Shown here: positions 10,290 to 23,175 of the stretch, in pieces
Layout of the letters: every line of letters begins with the position of its first letter
How positions within the stretch are numbered: the first letter of the stretch is position 1
From: Notamacropus eugenii
Taxonomy: Eukaryota > Chordata > Mammalia > Diprotodontia > Macropodidae
DNA: 64,000 nucleotides
NCBI RefSeq assembly: GCF_028372415.1
Contig: NC_092872.1
Location: 392,358,853-392,422,852 of the forward strand
Reading direction: 5' to 3'
Made by a program: the position numbers and the translations under genes
The notes under the pieces: generated by a model
Databases searched by the model: none
Told to the model about the DNA's origin: nothing
Seen by the model: the letters and a program-made list of their open reading frames with translations, nothing else

Positions 10290-12238
10290 CACAAAATATA
10301 ATATACACATGCATACATACTCATACACATCTACATATATATGTATATACATATATACATACATATATATGTTTTCCCCTCTAACTACCCTAATACTGAA
10401 AAAGGTCTCATGAGTTACTAGTAACATCTTTCCATGTAGGAATGTAAACAGTTCAACTTTAATGAGTTCCTTCAGGCTTTTCTTTCCTGTTACCTTTTCA
10501 TGTTTCACTTGATTCTTGTATTTGAAAGTCAAATTGTCTATTCAGCTCTGGTCTTTTCATCAAGAATTCTTGGAAGTCCTCTATTTCCTTGAAATTCCAT
10601 TTTCTCCTGAAGTATTATACTCAGTTTTTCTGAGTAAGTGATTCTTGGTTTTAATCCTGTCTCTTTTGACCTCTGGAATATCATATTCCAAGCCTTTTGA
10701 TCCCTTAGTATAGAAGCTGGTAAATTCTATTTTATACTGATTGTATTTCCACAATACTTGAATTGTTTCTTTCTGACTACTTGCAGTGTTTTCTCCTTGA
10801 CTTGAGAACTATGAGATTTGGCTATAATATTCCTAGAAGTTTTCTTTTGGGATCTATTTCAGGAGGTGATTGGTGAATTCTTTATATTTCTCTTTTATCC
10901 TCTGGTTCTAGAATACCAGGGCAGGTTTCCTTGATAATTTCTTAGAAGATAATGTCTAGGCTCTTTTTTTATCATGGTTTCAGGTAGACCAATAATTTTT
11001 AAATTCTCTCTCTTGGACGTATTTTCTAGGTCAGTTGTTTTACCAATGAGGTATTTCACATTGTCTTCTATTTTTTCATTTTTGGTTTTGTTTTATAATT
11101 TCTTACTTTCTTATAAAGTCATTAATTTCCATCTGCTCCATATTAATTTTTAAAGAACTATTTTCTTCAGTGAACTTTTGAACCTCCTTTACCATTTGAC
11201 TAATTCTGCTGTATAAAGCATTTTTCTCCTCATGGGCTTTTTGGACCACTTTTGCCATTTGGGTCAGTCTATTTTTTAGGGTATTAATTTCTTCAGTATT
11301 TTTTTGGGTCTCCTTTAGTAAGCTGTTTACTCACTTTTCATGATTTTCTTGCATTGCTCTCATTTCTCTTCTCAATTTTTCCTCTGCCTCTCTTATGTGA
11401 TTTTCAAAATTCTTTTTGAGCTCTTCCATGGTCTGAGACCACTGCATCTTTTTTTGGAGATTTGGATGCGGTAGCCTTGGCTTTGTGCCTTCCTCTGATG
11501 GTATGTTTTTTTCTTCCTCATCTGAAAGGATGGAAGAAAATGCCTTTCCACCAAGAAAGTAACCTTCTATAGTAGTATTTTTTTTCTCTTTGTTGGACAC
11601 TTTCCCAGCCAATTATTTGACTTTTGAGTTCTTTTTCTGGTGGAGGCTATACTTTAGGGACCTATAAGGTCTCAGTTCCTCCCAGGTAGAACAATCAAAG
11701 GAGAGGAGTTAACTCCTCTCCTGGCCTGTACTCTGGTCTCAGAGCAACACAAGCTTTTCTCTCCAGGATCTGCGAGTAGTATTCCCTCTCCAGAGCCTCC
11801 ACCAGCTCTACCACTCCAGTGTCCTTCCTCACCCAAAGGCTGCCACTCTGGACTGTGACTCAGATCAGTCACTTTATTCCCCTAGGGTCTTTAGTTCAAG
11901 GGCTCTGCTGCTGCAGTGGCTACACTGGGGCTAGTGCCAGATCCTGCTCCCTTCTCATCCAGGTGATAAAGCTTTTGTTCTGCACTTTGAAGCTTTCTTT
12001 GGCATTTATGGGTTGAGAAATCTGGAAACTGCAGCTGCTGCCCGTGATTCCATGCCCTGAAGCCTCCTCCACACCTCTATGAGGCCACGTGGCCAAGGCT
12101 GGGCTGGGCTCTGCTCTGAACCTGGTGTGATAGACGCTACCTCTCAGCCTACCAGGCTGCTTTGAGCTGGAAATCTCTTTTGCTCTGTTATTTTGTGGAT
12201 TCTGCTGCTTTAGAATTTGTTTAGAATCATTTTTTACA
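9316..12238 (-). mobile_element. HAL1 (ORF1-only L1 relative), nearly full length
   Basis: Minus-strand order is 5'UTR (12238 to about 11620), ORF1 (11612 to about 10500), then a long 3'UTR (10500-9316) ending in 'AAAATTTTGAATTCAA'. The ORF1 N-terminus is open at 11612-11331: KNTTIEGYFLG, then a Glu/Lys-rich coiled coil. No ORF2 lies between ORF1 and the 3'UTR, which defines HAL1. The 3'UTR carries an ATAT/CACA microsatellite at 10140-10374. The outermost ~60 bases of the 5' end are missing compared with the copy ending at 23175. Confidence 0.85.
10140..10374. repeat. Compound (TA)n(CA)n microsatellite inside HAL1 3'UTR
   Basis: Dinucleotide-rich block with units ATAT, ACAC and CATA, giving spurious Tyr/Ile/His/Thr frames on both strands. 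It sits at the position where other HAL1 copies in this window also carry a CA or TG repeat. Confidence 0.95.
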
Positions 12239-12590
12239 GGTATATCAGACTCCATAATTCTTTCTTTGGATGTGGATAGCATTTTCCATCATGAGTTTTT
12301 GGGAATTGTCTTAGGTCGTTTTATTGCTGAGAACTAATACTATCAAAGTTGATCATTGCACACCATTGCTATTACTATGTACAATATTCTCCTTGTTCAG
12401 CTCACTTCACTCAGAAACAGTTGATGCAAGTCTTTCCAGGTTTTTCTGAAATCTGTCTGCTCATCATTTCTTCCAGAATAATAGTATTCCATTACATTTG
12501 ATAACTTGTTCACCCAGTGCCCAATTGGTGGGAATCCCCTCAATTTACAACTTTTTGACATTAAAAAGAGCTTCTGAAAGAGAATTTTTG
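12239..12590 (-). mobile_element. L1 3' fragment (ORF2 end and 3'UTR)
   Basis: On the minus strand this is the distal ORF2 and 3'UTR: antisense of 'AATGGAATACTATT' near 12490 and of 'GGAAAGACTTGCATCAACTG' near 12430. It is fused directly to the truncated 5' end of the HAL1 on its left and to a sense L1 5'UTR on its right. Confidence 0.75.
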
Positions 12591-13612
12591 GAAGATGGCA
12601 GAGTACATCAGAAAATTCTGAGCTCTCCAGATTTCCAGAAGAAATAAGAAAAAAATAGCTCTTCAGAGCTAACATAGAGCATAGAAAATAGGTAAAGCAG
12701 GAACAGAACAACTGTTTTTCCGGGACAATCAGAGAAGATTTGAAGAAAGATCCTAGGATGAGGTGTGGTCTCAGTGAAGAATAAACACCTCCAGACCAGT
12801 TCCTCATAAATCATAAGCAGGGAGTTCTAGAGTTAGTTGGGTTGGGAGGCAGCCTTGCTCCCAGAACAATGAGGGAACCTGGGCATTTGTGCTGGGAAAG
12901 ATGAGAAAACTTCTCCTTATAATGAATGCCAGGCCAATCTGTGCTGTTGAGATCCTCTCCAGGGTGAGCAGGAACCAGCATACCCTGATGAAAGCAGACA
13001 CAGTGAGGTGGGGATCCTCTGGCTGTAAGCACTTAAGGAGGCAGGAGGTCTTGATTTCAGTTCCAGGTCAGAGGGAAGAACTGAAGGAGGCTTTGAGCCA
13101 AGAGGAACCATTCCCCATACACCAGGGTTAAAGTTGAGCAAATAAATAAATTTGCATGAATAAAAGAAAAAGAGTGTGCAGGCAAAGGAGGAAGATTTCA
13201 ACCACAGAAAATTACTATAGGAATAGAGAATGGGCTTAATCTTTATGGGATGACACCTAAGAAAAGAAACCCTCTTGTACCCCAAAGAGTAATGTCAAAT
13301 GATCACCTGCTCCAAAAGATTTCAGAGAAGTTAAAAAAGATTTTAAAAATTGAATGAGAGAAATTAAGGAAAAACTAAAAAAAAAAAAAAAAAGAGGGAG
13401 AGGGAGAGAAAACTCCAATAAAAAAAACACGAAAATTATGAAAAGGTCAACCAATTAGAAAATGAAAACAAGAATCTTAAAAAAGAAAAGGACTCCTTGA
13501 AAATCAGAATATGTAAGGGGAATCCAGTGTAGTCATAATAGACCAAGAAAAAATAAAACAAAATATACAGAATGAAAAAAGAAGAGTATGTGAAATATCT
13601 CAAAAGAAAAAT
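12590..13612 (+). mobile_element. L1 5' part (5'UTR and start of ORF1)
   Basis: Starts with 'GGAAGATGGCAGAGTAC', the sense form of the L1 5' end. It runs through a 5'UTR-like region into A-rich sequence (13300-13600) coding Lys/Glu-rich coiled-coil ORF1, with an A17 run at about 13378. It is broken off where the next HAL1 begins at about 13613. The ORF2 end at 15226-16265 in the same orientation may be the rest of this copy, with the middle deleted or displaced. Confidence 0.7.
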
Positions 13613-15225
13613 AAAGGCGGAGGGGTGGAACAAAGATGGTAAAATAAAAGCAGGGTCTTGCCTCAGATCTCCTCAAAACACCTCTAAATTCCTGTAAAAA
13701 TGACTCTAAAAAAATTCTAGAGCAGTCAAAATCATAAAAAGGTAGAATGAAACAAATCTTCACCAAGACAAACTGAAAAGTCTACAGGAAAGATCTGTTG
13801 CACCAGTTTGAGTGGAGTGCAATCCAATGACAGCTGTGCCAGCATAGACCAGGCCTCAGAAAACCTAGAGCAAGACTCAGGGAACTGAATCATTGGCAGC
13901 TACAATGGTTTCCAATCTTTTCAGCCCTCAAACACCAAAGACAACTTATTAGATCATTCTCATTATTAGGATAGTTAGAAGGAATACATGCATACAGGCA
14001 TCACACATACATACATATATACACATTCATATAGGTGTGCATGTGTATGTATATACAATATGTATATGTGTATATGCATGTACATGTCTATACACACATA
14101 CATATTTGTATACATGCAAGTGTGAAAATATGCATGAAAGCTTGTATTTATCCATGTGTGTATATGCTTGTATATATGTGAGTATGTGTGTATATATATG
14201 TAGGTATGTATATCCATGCATACATATATGCATATGTGCATATACATGTGTACATAAGTGTGCATGTGCAAATGTGTATGTGTGCATATGTTTATATGTG
14301 TATACATATATGTATGTGTGTACATATATGTGTGTGTATGTATATCTATCTATCTATCTCTATCTATCTATCTATCTATCTGTTATCTATCCACAGTAGG
14401 GGAATCCAGGTGTAAGTTACACAAGAAAGAATGATATCCAAAAAATAAAATTAAGGACTGAAAAAGGAATGAACATGTAGAAAGAGAAAGGCAGAGGCAG
14501 ACTGGGGTAAATTATGTCATATAAAAGAGGGAAGAAAAAGCTTTTAAGTGGAGGGGAAGAGGGGGGAGGTGAGAGAGAATGAGTGAAGCTTATTCTCATT
14601 AGAGTTGACTTAAAGAAGGAACAACATACTCAATTGAGTATATAAATCTACCTTACCCTACATGGAAGTAGAGGGGAAGGGCAAAAGAGAATGGGAGTGA
14701 TAGACACTAGGACACATTGAGGGAGGAGGTAATCAGAAGCAAACACTTTTGAGGAGGGAAAGAGTGAAAAGAGACCATAGAATGAACAGAAGGTGGAATA
14801 GGATGGAAGGGAATATAGTTAGTCTTTCACAAAATAACTATTGTGGAAGTGTTTTACATGACTACACATGCATAGCCCATATCAAATTGCTTGCTTCTCA
14901 ATTAGGTTGGGTTGGGAGAGAAGAAGGAAGAAAATTTGAAACTCTAAATTTTACAAAAGAATGTTAAAAAAAAAAAAAACAAACATTTTTGCATCTTACT
15001 GGGGAAATAAGACGCCCAAGCAATGAGGTAGAGAAATCTATCTTTTCCTAAAGGAAAATAGAAAGGAAAAGGGATAAGAGAAGGCAGACTGTTGCAAGGA
15101 GTGGTCAGAAGCAAAGCACTTTTGAGAAGAACAGGATGAAATGAGAGAGAGAATAGAATAAATGGGGATAGAGGGGGTAGGATGGAGGGAAATACAGTTA
15201 GCAAAAAAAACTGTGAAAAAATATT
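13613..15225 (+). mobile_element. HAL1 with ORF1 deleted
   Basis: The HAL1 5'UTR begins at 'GGAACAAAGATGGTAAAAT' (13625) and follows other copies to about 13900. It then jumps directly to 3'UTR sequence ('AGGATAGTTAGAAGGAAT', about 13970), a TATG/TATC microsatellite (13985-14395) and the G/A-rich distal 3'UTR. ORF1 is missing. Both the 5' end and the distal 3'UTR match the sense HAL1s at 30.3 and 37.7 kb. Confidence 0.75.
13985..14395. repeat. Long (TATG)n/(TG)n/(TATC)n microsatellite in HAL1 3'UTR
   Basis: About 400 bases of ATGT, GTAT and TATA units ending in about a dozen CTAT units. It occupies the 3'UTR position used by the CA repeats of the other HAL1 copies and is the longest of them. 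Open frames here are repeat artefacts. Confidence 0.95.
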
Positions 15226-16022
15226 GAAGCAATTTTCTCTAATAGAGGACTAATTTCTCTAACATATAGAAAATTGTGTCAAGTTTATAAAATAAGTGCT
15301 TTTCCCCATTTTTCAGATGAAGTAGTTAAAGCTATCTATAGCCGTGTGAAGAAATATTCTAACTCAATGTTGATTTTAGAAATGCAAGTTGGATGAGTTC
15401 TGGGGTACTACCTTATATCTATTAGATTGGCTAATAGGATAGAAATGGTAGTTGACAAGTGTTGGAGGGGATGTGGGAAGAATCAGATATTAATGTACTG
15501 TTGTCAGGGATGTGAGCTAATTATGCTATTCTGTAGAGCAGTTTGGAACTATGCCAAAGGTTTCTAGAACCATTCATAACTTTGACCTAGTAATACTACT
15601 AGTAGGTCTGTATTCCAAAAGAGGTAAACAAGGGGGAAAAAACCCTATATGTAGAAAATATTTGTAGTAGCTCTTTTCTGGGGATAAAGAAATAGAAATC
15701 TAGGGAATGTCCATCAATTGGGGAATGACTGAACAAGCTGTAGTATATGATTTTGATGCAATGATATTGTACTATCAGAAATGATGAGCAGGACACTCAG
15801 AAAAAAACCTGGAAAGACACATGAGGTGAAGCAAAGTGGAATATACTGAGTACAAAGTAACAATAATACTGTAAGATGTTAGTTATTCTCAGCAACACAA
15901 TGATCCAAGATGACTCTGAAGGACTTAGGATGAAAAATGCTATCCATCTCCAGAGAATGAACTGATGATACCAGAATACAGATTAAAGTATGTTTTTTTT
16001 TTACTTTGTTTTTCTGGAGTTG

Positions 16023-16069
<47 letters not shown>

Positions 16070-16265
16070 TATGTTTTCTTCCACAACGTGATTATCATTG
16101 ATACGCTTTGCATGACTTCCTATTTCTAACCTACATCAAATTGCTCACCTTCTCAACTTGGGACGAGGGTGCAGAAGAGAGGAAGGAAGAGAATTTGGAG
16201 CTCAAAGTTTTAAAAACAGAAGTAAAAAATGTTTTTGCATGTAACTGGGAAAAATTAAATACTAA
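15226..16265 (+). mobile_element. L1 3' end (ORF2 C-terminus, 3'UTR)
   Basis: Sense-strand match to the distal ORF2 blocks ('GGCTAATAGGATAGAAATGG', 'TGTTGGAGGGGATGTGGGAA', 'GGAAAGACACATGAGGTGAA'). A 3'UTR with a GT repeat (16027-16068) follows, then a tail 'GGAAAAATTAAATACTAAAT'. Corresponds to the Cys-rich C-terminal end of ORF2. Heavily mutated. Confidence 0.85.
16027..16068. repeat. (GT)n microsatellite in L1 3'UTR
   Basis: About 20 GT units within the 3'UTR, just after the T-rich block that follows 'ACAGATTAAAGTATG'. Confidence 0.97.
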
Positions 16266-16700
16266 ATAAAACAGGAAAAGAAAATGATCTGGAGAAAAGA
16301 TCAAGAATATGAAACATAAGAACAACCAGATTACACAAAAGCTATAATTACAAAAGAACATTTATAAATTAATAAAAGCACTACAATAAGAGGGAAAAGC
16401 AAAAGTAGAACAAATTCACTGATAATCACCCAAAAGATACACTACAAAGAAATCTCATAGGAATGTCATAGTCAGATTCTGAAACTGTGAGCTCAAGAAT
16501 ATTATGGTCAATGAGAAAAAAAAAAACACTAAACATGAGAGTGACATAATTAGAATCATACAGGACCTAGCAGTCACAGCACTAAAAGACCGCAAATCTT
16601 GAAACACTATATATCAAAGAACAAAAGAACTGGAGTTTGAACCAAAAAATGTCATATCCAGCACAGTCAAAGTTAATCCTGAATGAAAAAAAAAATTGAT
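16266..16700 (+). mobile_element. Diverged L1 ORF1 fragment
   Basis: A-rich sequence in which blocks such as 'TTAGAATCATACAGGACCTAGCAG' and 'CTGGAGTTTGAACC' parallel the ORF1 C-terminal blocks seen at 39.4-39.5 kb ('ATAACACAAGATCTAGCAG', 'GGACTAAAACC'). It is older than the other copies here and has no usable frame. Confidence 0.55.
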
Positions 16701-16734
16701 ACTTTATGAATTCTCAGACTCATAGGATTTTGTT

Positions 16735-19527
16735 AAAAGAAACAGAGCCACTATGAATATGCTTGGATTTGTGTATCTTTTTCCCTTTTTTGTGATCTCT
16801 TTGGGATAGAAACCTAATAGAAGATCAAAGGTTATGCATACTTTGACTCCCCTTTGGGCATGGTTGTAATTTCTTGATCTGAAAATTACCTGCGCATTGC
16901 CGTTACTCATTTATCAACTAGGGAATAACTTGTATTCTTGAAAATTCGACTTATTTTCCTGTTTAATTTAGAAATGAGGCTTTATAAATAATACTGCAAT
17001 CTATCTAGCTAGCTAGCTATCTACCATCAATCAATGTTTCCCAGTGTTCTGATCCCCTTCTACTCTTGGGTACATTGGTTTTGTTTATGCTAAAGTTGTA
17101 TTTTGGTATCTTGATTGGTATGGCACTGGATAAGCAAATTAATTTTGGTAGCGTTATCATTTTATTTTCTTTCTATTTTCCTGTAGGAAAAGATAGATTT
17201 CTCTATGTCATTGCTTAGGCATCTTTTCCAATGAGCAAATATTTTTCTAATTACTTAGATCTAACTGTATTTCTTTGAAAAGTGTTTTACTTTTGTGTTC
17301 AAATATTTTCTGAGTTTATCTTAGCAGGTAGACTCCTAAATTTTATATTGTCCTCATTTATTTTAAATGGAATTTCTCTATCTCTTGCTGCTGTGCTTCA
17401 TAAGTCATATAAAGAAATGTTGATGACTTATGTGGGTTTATCTTATATCCTTCAACTTTGCTGAAGTTGTTAACTATTTCATGTAATCTTTTACTTGTTT
17501 CTCTAGGGTTCTCTAAGTGTGCCATCATATCTCCCAAAAAGAGTGATAACTTTGTTGTCTTGTTGTTTAATTCCTTCAGTTTCATTTTTTTCTCTTACTG
17601 ATAAAGCTAATATTTCTTGCACACTACTGAATAAGAGTGGTAATAATGAGCATACTTGTATCACCCGATCTTATTGGGAAACCTTCTAGCTTATTGTCAT
17701 TAAATGTAAAGCTTGTAGATGGTTTTATATAGACGCTACTTATTTTAAGGAGAGCTTCATTTATTCCTTTGCTCTCTAGTGTTTTTAATAGACATGAGTG
17801 TTGTATTTTATCAAAATCTCTTTTTTGCATCTATTGAGATACTCACATGATTTCCATTAATTTTTTATATGCTCAACTATTCTGATAATTTTCCTAATAT
17901 TGAACCAGCTCAGCATTCCCGATATAAATCCCATCTGGTCATAGTATGCTCTCCTAGTGACAAACTGCTGTAATCTCTTTACTAATGTTTTATTTAAACA
18001 GTTTGCATCCACACTCCTTATGGAAACTTGTCTATAATTTTCATTCTGTTCTGGTTCTTTCCAGTTTAGGTATCAGCACCATATTTGTATCATCAAAAGA
18101 ACGTGGTAGGTCCTTATTAATCTATTTTTCCAAATACTTTCTGTAGTGTTGATATTCATTTTTGTAAATGGTTGGCAGAATTCACCTGTAAATCCATGTG
18201 CCCCTAGAGAATTTTTCCTTGGGAGTTCTTTGATTACTTGTTTACTTTCTTTTTTTCTGAAATGGGTTACTTAAGTATTTTATTTTCTCTTCTGTTAACC
18301 TGGGAAATTTATGTGGGTTTTTTTTTTTTTGGTAAATATTCTTCCATTTCACTTAGATTGTCATATGTCTTTGAATATAGTTGGACAAAATAGCTGCTAA
18401 ATATTGATTGAATTCCCTCTTCACTGGTGGAGAATTCACTGTTTTGATTTTTGATACCGGTAATTTGGTTTTTTTCTTTCTTTTTTAAAATCAAATTAAC
18501 CAAACAGTTTGTTTTGTTTTATCCTTTTCATAAGCCATCTCATTTTATTTCAACATTTTTCTTAATTTCAATTTGTATAAATCTATCCTATGATTTTCAG
18601 ACTTTCTAATTTGGTGTTCAATTGGGGAATTTTTAATTTACTTTTTTTCTGACAGTTTTAGTTGCATGCCCAATTCATTGATGTTCTCTTTGTTTATTTT
18701 AATCATGTAAACATTTAGAGGTACAAAATTTTTCCAAAGAACCTCTTTCACTGCATCCCATAAGTTTTGGTATGTTATCTCATTATTGTCTTTCCCTGTG
18801 ATGAAGTGGATTGTTTCTATGTTATGTTTTTCTTTTACCCCCTCATTCTTTAGGAATAGATTAGGTAGTTTACAATTAATTTTTAGTCTGTTTTTCCATG
18901 GCTTTTTGTCACTGGTAATTTTTATGACATCATGATCCAAAAAGGATACATTCAACATATATTCCTTTCTCCATTATAATTTGGTATTTTTATGCCCTAT
19001 TGTATGGTCAAGCTTTGTGTAGGTGCCATGTACCACTGAGGAAAAAAAGTTCTATTCTGTTCCTATTCAATTTTCTCAAGAGGTCTACCCTATCTAATTT
19101 TCTTCTTCTCTTCACTTCTTTGCACTTGCTTAACTTTCTTCTTTATTTTGTGGTTAGATTTTTCTATTTCTGAGAGAAGATGGTTGAGGTCCTCTATTAG
19201 TATAACTTTGCTCTCTATGCTTTCTTCTAACTCAATTAACTTCTTCGCTAAGCATCTGAATGTTATACCACTTAGTGTGTACATATTTAGTATTGAAATT
19301 ACTTCATTATCTATGGTACCTTTTAGCAGGATGAAGTTTCTTTGTCTCTTTTTATTAGATCTATTTTTGCACTTTTTAGTCTGAGATCAGCATTGCTGCT
19401 TCTCCTTTTCTTTTGACTTCACCTGAAGCATAATATATTCTGCTCGAGCCTACTATCTTTACTTTGCGTATATCTATCTTCTACAAATGTGTTTCTTGTG
19501 AGCAACATACTGTGGTATTATGGTTTT
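16735..19527 (-). mobile_element. L1, 3' portion of copy split by HAL1 (ORF2)
   Basis: Antisense ORF2 from the C-terminal region (16.74-17.03 kb) through the reverse transcriptase to the endonuclease (19.5 kb). Open pieces include 17585-17358 (LSLFLGDMMAHLENPRE, where L1 normally has FADDM), 17830-17624 (DFDKIQHSCLLKTLES) and 19284-19090. The catalytic FADD box has become FLGD and many frames are broken, so it is inactive. It breaks at the 15-base duplicated target TGGTATTATGGTTTT (19513-19527) and resumes at 23176. Confidence 0.88.
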
Positions 19528-20530
19528 ATTTTAAAGTTTATTTTTCATTTTTAACACAGTTTATAACAGATTAAAGAATTCAGACTTTTGGTCAGGTGAT
19601 ATTTCTTTTTAAAGCATTTACAACATAGACCAAAAAAGAATTTTTTTTTTGAACATTAACCAACTGAGACACAAATAATATTTATGTTGTTAACTTCACA
19701 AGCTCTTGACCTAATTGTCTCCACTGTGTTACTAAGAATTAAAGGACCCTAACTTAATGTTGTTGGCCTAAAGTCTTATGCCTAATCACTTAATTTTAGA
19801 CTTAACCTCGGGTGTGCCCCTACTTATAATCTATAATTTAATACATCTGGTATTAAGCTTACAAACCTTTTGACTATAGGAAATTGCCACCAAGAGTAGC
19901 GATATCGCAGGGATACAATATCTCCCCAACTTCATGTCAATTCCAGTCAGGATTAGATTGTCCACTTGCATACAGTCAGACTTAAAGTCTGCCAGGTGTC
20001 AGTGGGGAAATTGAGTCAGGAGAATGCTACCTCAGCCCAGGCTGAACAGCCGCTCTCCCACCCTTCCCATGAGATAATGTTTTGCAGTTCATACCAGCAT
20101 CTCACCAGCTTATTGGCATCATGGACTGGAGGCTCAGATATCCTTTCTTGCTACCCATACCTGGAGTTAGACTCAGAAGAACAGTCACTTAATAGTCCCA
20201 TAGTCCCATCTAAAAATGGCAAGTTCCAATAACCAGGTTTCAGATATGATTATAGTTTCACTTTGGCTAACGAACATCTTTTGAGGCATGTCTTAAGTGG
20301 CTTACATGCCTTTGTATACATGTTCTAGTTCCTAATTAAATGGCAATCATAAAATCAAATTTGCCATTAAAAACTTAACTTTTCCATCAATGTGAAATTT
20401 TACCCGAGGTTACCTTCCTCTAGGAAATTTAGACTAAAATTATTTTCCCCAAACTAAAGATGTCGTTGATTTATTCTCAGTAATTAATTCAGTCAATTGT
20501 TTTAATACTAATTGCTTTTACCTTACTTTG
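19528..20530 (-). repeat. Non-HAL1 segment at the 3' end of the nested insertion, related to ERV internal DNA
   Basis: Minus-strand sequence from 20530 ('TAAAAGCAATTAGTATTAAA', then 'ACAATTGACTGAATTAATTA') parallels the plus strand from about 61046 ('TAAAAGCAATTGGTATTAAA', then 'ACAATTGACTGAATCAAATT'). The match continues with indels to about 61460. The remaining part (about 20200-19528) has no partner I could find here. It ends next to the target duplication, so it appears to have been copied in with HAL1. Confidence 0.7.
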
Positions 20531-23175
20531 CAGCATGTCTAATTTTTCTCCCCATCACTCCCCTCCTCCTGCTTCGTAATACCTTGCATTCTGATTACTT
20601 CTTCCCTCAATATACTCTCCCTTCTATGACACCCCACCGTTCCCTTATCCCCATCTTCTCTCTTTTCTTGTACAGCAAGATAAATTTCTATACTCCATTT
20701 CCTATATTTCTTATTTCACGATTATATGCAATAAAAATTCTCAACATTCATTGCTAATACTTTGAATTCCAGCTTCCCTCCCTCCCCCCTTCCCTCCCCA
20801 ATCCCACTGAGAAGGCAAGCAATTCAATGCAGACTAAATATGTGTCGTTTTGCAAAAGACTTCCATAATAATCATGTTGCGTAATACTAATTATATTGCC
20901 TTCTGTCCTACTCTATCCTCCCTTATTTTTCCCCCACAATTGAACTTGTCCCTTCTCAATAGTGTTTATTTCTAGTGATTCCCTTCTCCCATTTGTTCTC
21001 CCTTCTAAAATTCCCCTCACCCCACTTGTCAGCTCCTCTCCTATTTTCCTGTGGTGTGATGTAAATTTTCATATCAAATTTAGTGACCACGTTATTCCCT
21101 CCTTCAGCCACATGTGGATAGTGCAGCTTTATTTTTTCCCCTCTCCCCTTCTCCCATAACTCCTCCATTGAATAAGATTTTTCTTATCTCTTTTACAAGT
21201 TATAGCCTGCCCTGTTCCATTTCTCCCTTTCTCTTCCCAGTATTTTCCTCCCTCACCCCTTAATTTTTATTTTATTGTATTTTATTTTTTTGCATGTGGA
21301 TATATTCTCTTCTGATTCAGCACACCCTGTATTCTCTATCCATATAAGTGTATGTGTGTGTGTATATATGTACAATCTCTACATCTACCCAAATACTGAG
21401 AAAAGATCCCAGAGTTATAAATATTTTCTTTCCATGTAGTAATGTAAATAGTTCAGCTTTAGAGAGTCTTTTATGATTTTTCTTTCCTGTTTATCTTTTC
21501 ATGCATCTCTTGATTCTTGTCTGGGGAAGTCAAATTTTCTGTACAGATCTAGTCTTTTCCTCAATATGAATGATTGAAAGTCCTCTATATCATTGAATGA
21601 CCACTTATTCCCTTGAAGTATTATGCTCAGATTTTATGGGTAGGTGATTCTTGGATTCAATCCCAGTTTCTTTGACCTCTGAAATATCCCATTCCAAGCC
21701 TTTCAATCCCTTAATGTTGAAGCTGCCAGATCCTGTGTTATCCTGATTGTATTTCCACAATACTCAAATTGTTTCTTTCTAGTTGCTTGCAGTATTTTCT
21801 CCTTGATCTGGGAACTCTGAAATTTGGCCACAATATTCCTAGGAGTTTCTCTGTTTGGGTCTCTTTCAGGAGGTGATCAGTGGATTCTTTCAATATTTAT
21901 TTTGCCCTCTGGTTCTAGAATATCAGGGCAGCTTTCCTTGATAATTTCATGGAAGATAATGTCTAAGCTCTTTTTTGATCATGGCTTTCAGGTAGTCCCA
22001 TAATTTTTAATTGTTTCTCCTGGATCTATTTGCCAGCTCAGTTGTTTTTCCAATAAGATGTTTCACATTATCTTCTATTTTTTCAAACTTTTGGTTGTAT
22101 TTACTATCTGCTTGGTTTATCGCATAGTCATTCATTTCTCTGAACTCAATTCTCTCTTTCAACGAATTATTTTTTCAGTGAGCTTTTGAACCTTCTCTTC
22201 CATTTGGCTGATTCTGCTTTTTAAAATCTCCTTTTCCTCCTTGACTTTTTGGACCTCTTTTTCCAATTGATTTAGCCTCTTTTTAAAGCTGTTATTTTCC
22301 TCAGTATTTTTTGGGGGGTTCTCCTTTAGTAAGATGCTAATTTGTTTTCTAAGCTCTTCTTTTGCCTGAGCCCTGTTTAAGTTCCCTTTGGAGGCCCTTG
22401 AGGCAGAGGCTTTGACTTCTTCTGACAGTATGCTTTGTTCTTCCTCATCTGAAAGGATGGGGAAGACACCTCTTCCCCAAGAAAGTAACCTTCTATGGTC
22501 TTATTTTTTTCCCTTTTTGAGGGCATATTCCCAGCCATTTACTTGACTTCTGAGTTCTCTCTCCACAACTCCCTCGCCTTCAGTTCTCTCAATCTAGCAC
22601 TGTGGGCTGAGATTCAGGTGAGCTGCTCCAATCCCTCAGGGGCTTTAGTTGGGGGCAGGGCTGCTATTCAGTGTGAGATCAAGATCAGCTTCTCAGGTGG
22701 GGGCAGGGCCGCCACACAGGGTTTCAATTCCCTCAGGGGGTTTATGATGAGACCATCAACAATGGATGCAGGCTACTCCCTGCTTTGGAGCCCCGTCTGC
22801 TGCTGCCTCCACTGCTGCCACCTGAGGAGGCCCGAGTTATGGGAACACCCTGCTCCCTTCTGTGCCAGCTGAAAAGACCCTCTCACTGACCTCTGGTGCC
22901 TGTGGGTTGAGATTTCTGTGCTACCACTGGAGATTCTGTCCCTGAAGCCTGTTTGATCTGCTCTTCTCAGTGCCACATGTCGAAGGCTGGGTTGGGCTCT
23001 GCTCTGAGTCTGGTGAGATAGACCTTTCCCGTTGGTCTTTCAGGTCACTCTCAGCTAGAAATCTCCTCCACTCCATTGTTCTGTGGCTTCTGCTGCTCTA
23101 GAATTTGTTGAGTTCTTCTAAGTTCTAAGAGCTAGTGTATGTTTGTCTTTCTACTCTGCCATCTTGGTTCCTCTC
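19528..23175 (-). mobile_element. Nested HAL1 insertion with a foreign 3' segment
   Basis: The 3,648-base insertion is bounded by a perfect 15-base duplication (19513-19527, 23176-23190). On the minus strand it starts GAGAGGAACCAAGATGGCAG (a HAL1 5' end). It then runs through 5'UTR, ORF1 (ATG at 22526; KNKTIEGYFLG follows; ends near 21500) and 3'UTR to about 20530. There the HAL1 sequence stops about 60 bases short of its usual end. About 1 kb of other sequence follows to 19528, ending in an A/T-rich tail with AATAAA about 15 bases from the edge. Part of that segment matches 61.04-61.46 kb. ORF1 carries several frame breaks. Confidence 0.85.

Noticed and set aside
10010-10532. Several frames above 100 codons rich in Tyr, Ile, His and Thr
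   Set aside because: They translate the compound TA/CA repeat within the HAL1 3'UTR; the same happens at 13975-14415.
19528-20530. 3' transduction of unique host DNA by HAL1
   Set aside because: Part of the segment matches 61.04-61.46 kb, so at least that part is repeat-family DNA; the chimeric or read-through model was kept, but not the claim of unique host sequence.
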